From assembly GCA_019239785.1 (NCBI GenBank), contig JAFAZM010000038.1, positions 1 through 21,668 on the forward strand: a stretch of DNA of 21,668 bases, read 5' to 3'. A program made the translations under genes and the position numbers. The stretch is from Sphingomonadaceae bacterium (GTDB lineage: Bacteria > Pseudomonadota > Alphaproteobacteria > Sphingomonadales > Sphingomonadaceae). Under the pieces are notes generated by a model that was not told where the DNA came from, did no database searches, and was given only the letters and a program-made list of their open reading frames with translations. The stretch's first letter is position 1, and each line of letters begins with the position of its first letter. This document shows, piece by piece, positions 21,631-21,668 of the stretch.

Positions 21631-21668
21631 GACTCAGGCCGAGGCGAGCGGGAAAGCGGCCGGATCAT

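Overview
The window is high-GC, densely coded DNA from an alphaproteobacterium, most likely Sphingomonadales. The main evidence is the 5'-truncated serine palmitoyltransferase gene at the left edge, the committed enzyme of bacterial sphingolipid synthesis. Supporting signs are an FA2H-type fatty-acid hydroxylase at the right edge and many GC-rich palindromic repeats between genes. No tRNA, rRNA, CRISPR array or transposase was seen.

Left region (1-9177), lipid and envelope genes. On the + strand are spt and a membrane hybrid histidine kinase. Five genes follow on the - strand. Read in transcription order they are a secreted DUF2141 protein, a DAGK/LCB5-type lipid kinase, a GNAT acetyltransferase, a short WYL-like protein and a Tam41/Mmp37-like putative cytidylyltransferase. 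A divergent lptF-lptG pair comes next. SPT, a kinase resembling bacterial ceramide kinase and a Tam41-like enzyme (Tam41 makes CDP-diacylglycerol in mitochondria) together suggest an anionic sphingophospholipid route: ceramide to ceramide-1-phosphate to a possible CDP-ceramide. This route is inferred and is the most interesting possibility in the window.

Middle region (9178-15780). A small DUF3147 membrane protein and an exported tandem-DUF1259 protein converge on a YncE-like beta-propeller lipoprotein. Then comes a chromate-resistance operon in which a rhodanese-ChrB fusion, an ornithine cyclodeaminase/mu-crystallin homologue and a full-length ChrA transporter are joined by two ATGA stop/start overlaps. 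Two related repeat elements lie in the same orientation on either side of this operon. The left copy carries an extra segment of about 60-70 bp.

Right region (15781-21668). A MOP-type polysaccharide/lipid flippase and a CmcJ/NvfI-like putative oxygenase form a tight pair. They are followed by an exported amidohydrolase, a convergent exported protein with two Tudor-like modules, a repeat-rich gap of about 600 bp and the fatty-acid hydroxylase. The hydroxylase could make the 2-hydroxy acyl chain of sphingomonad ceramides, which would link the two ends of the window functionally.
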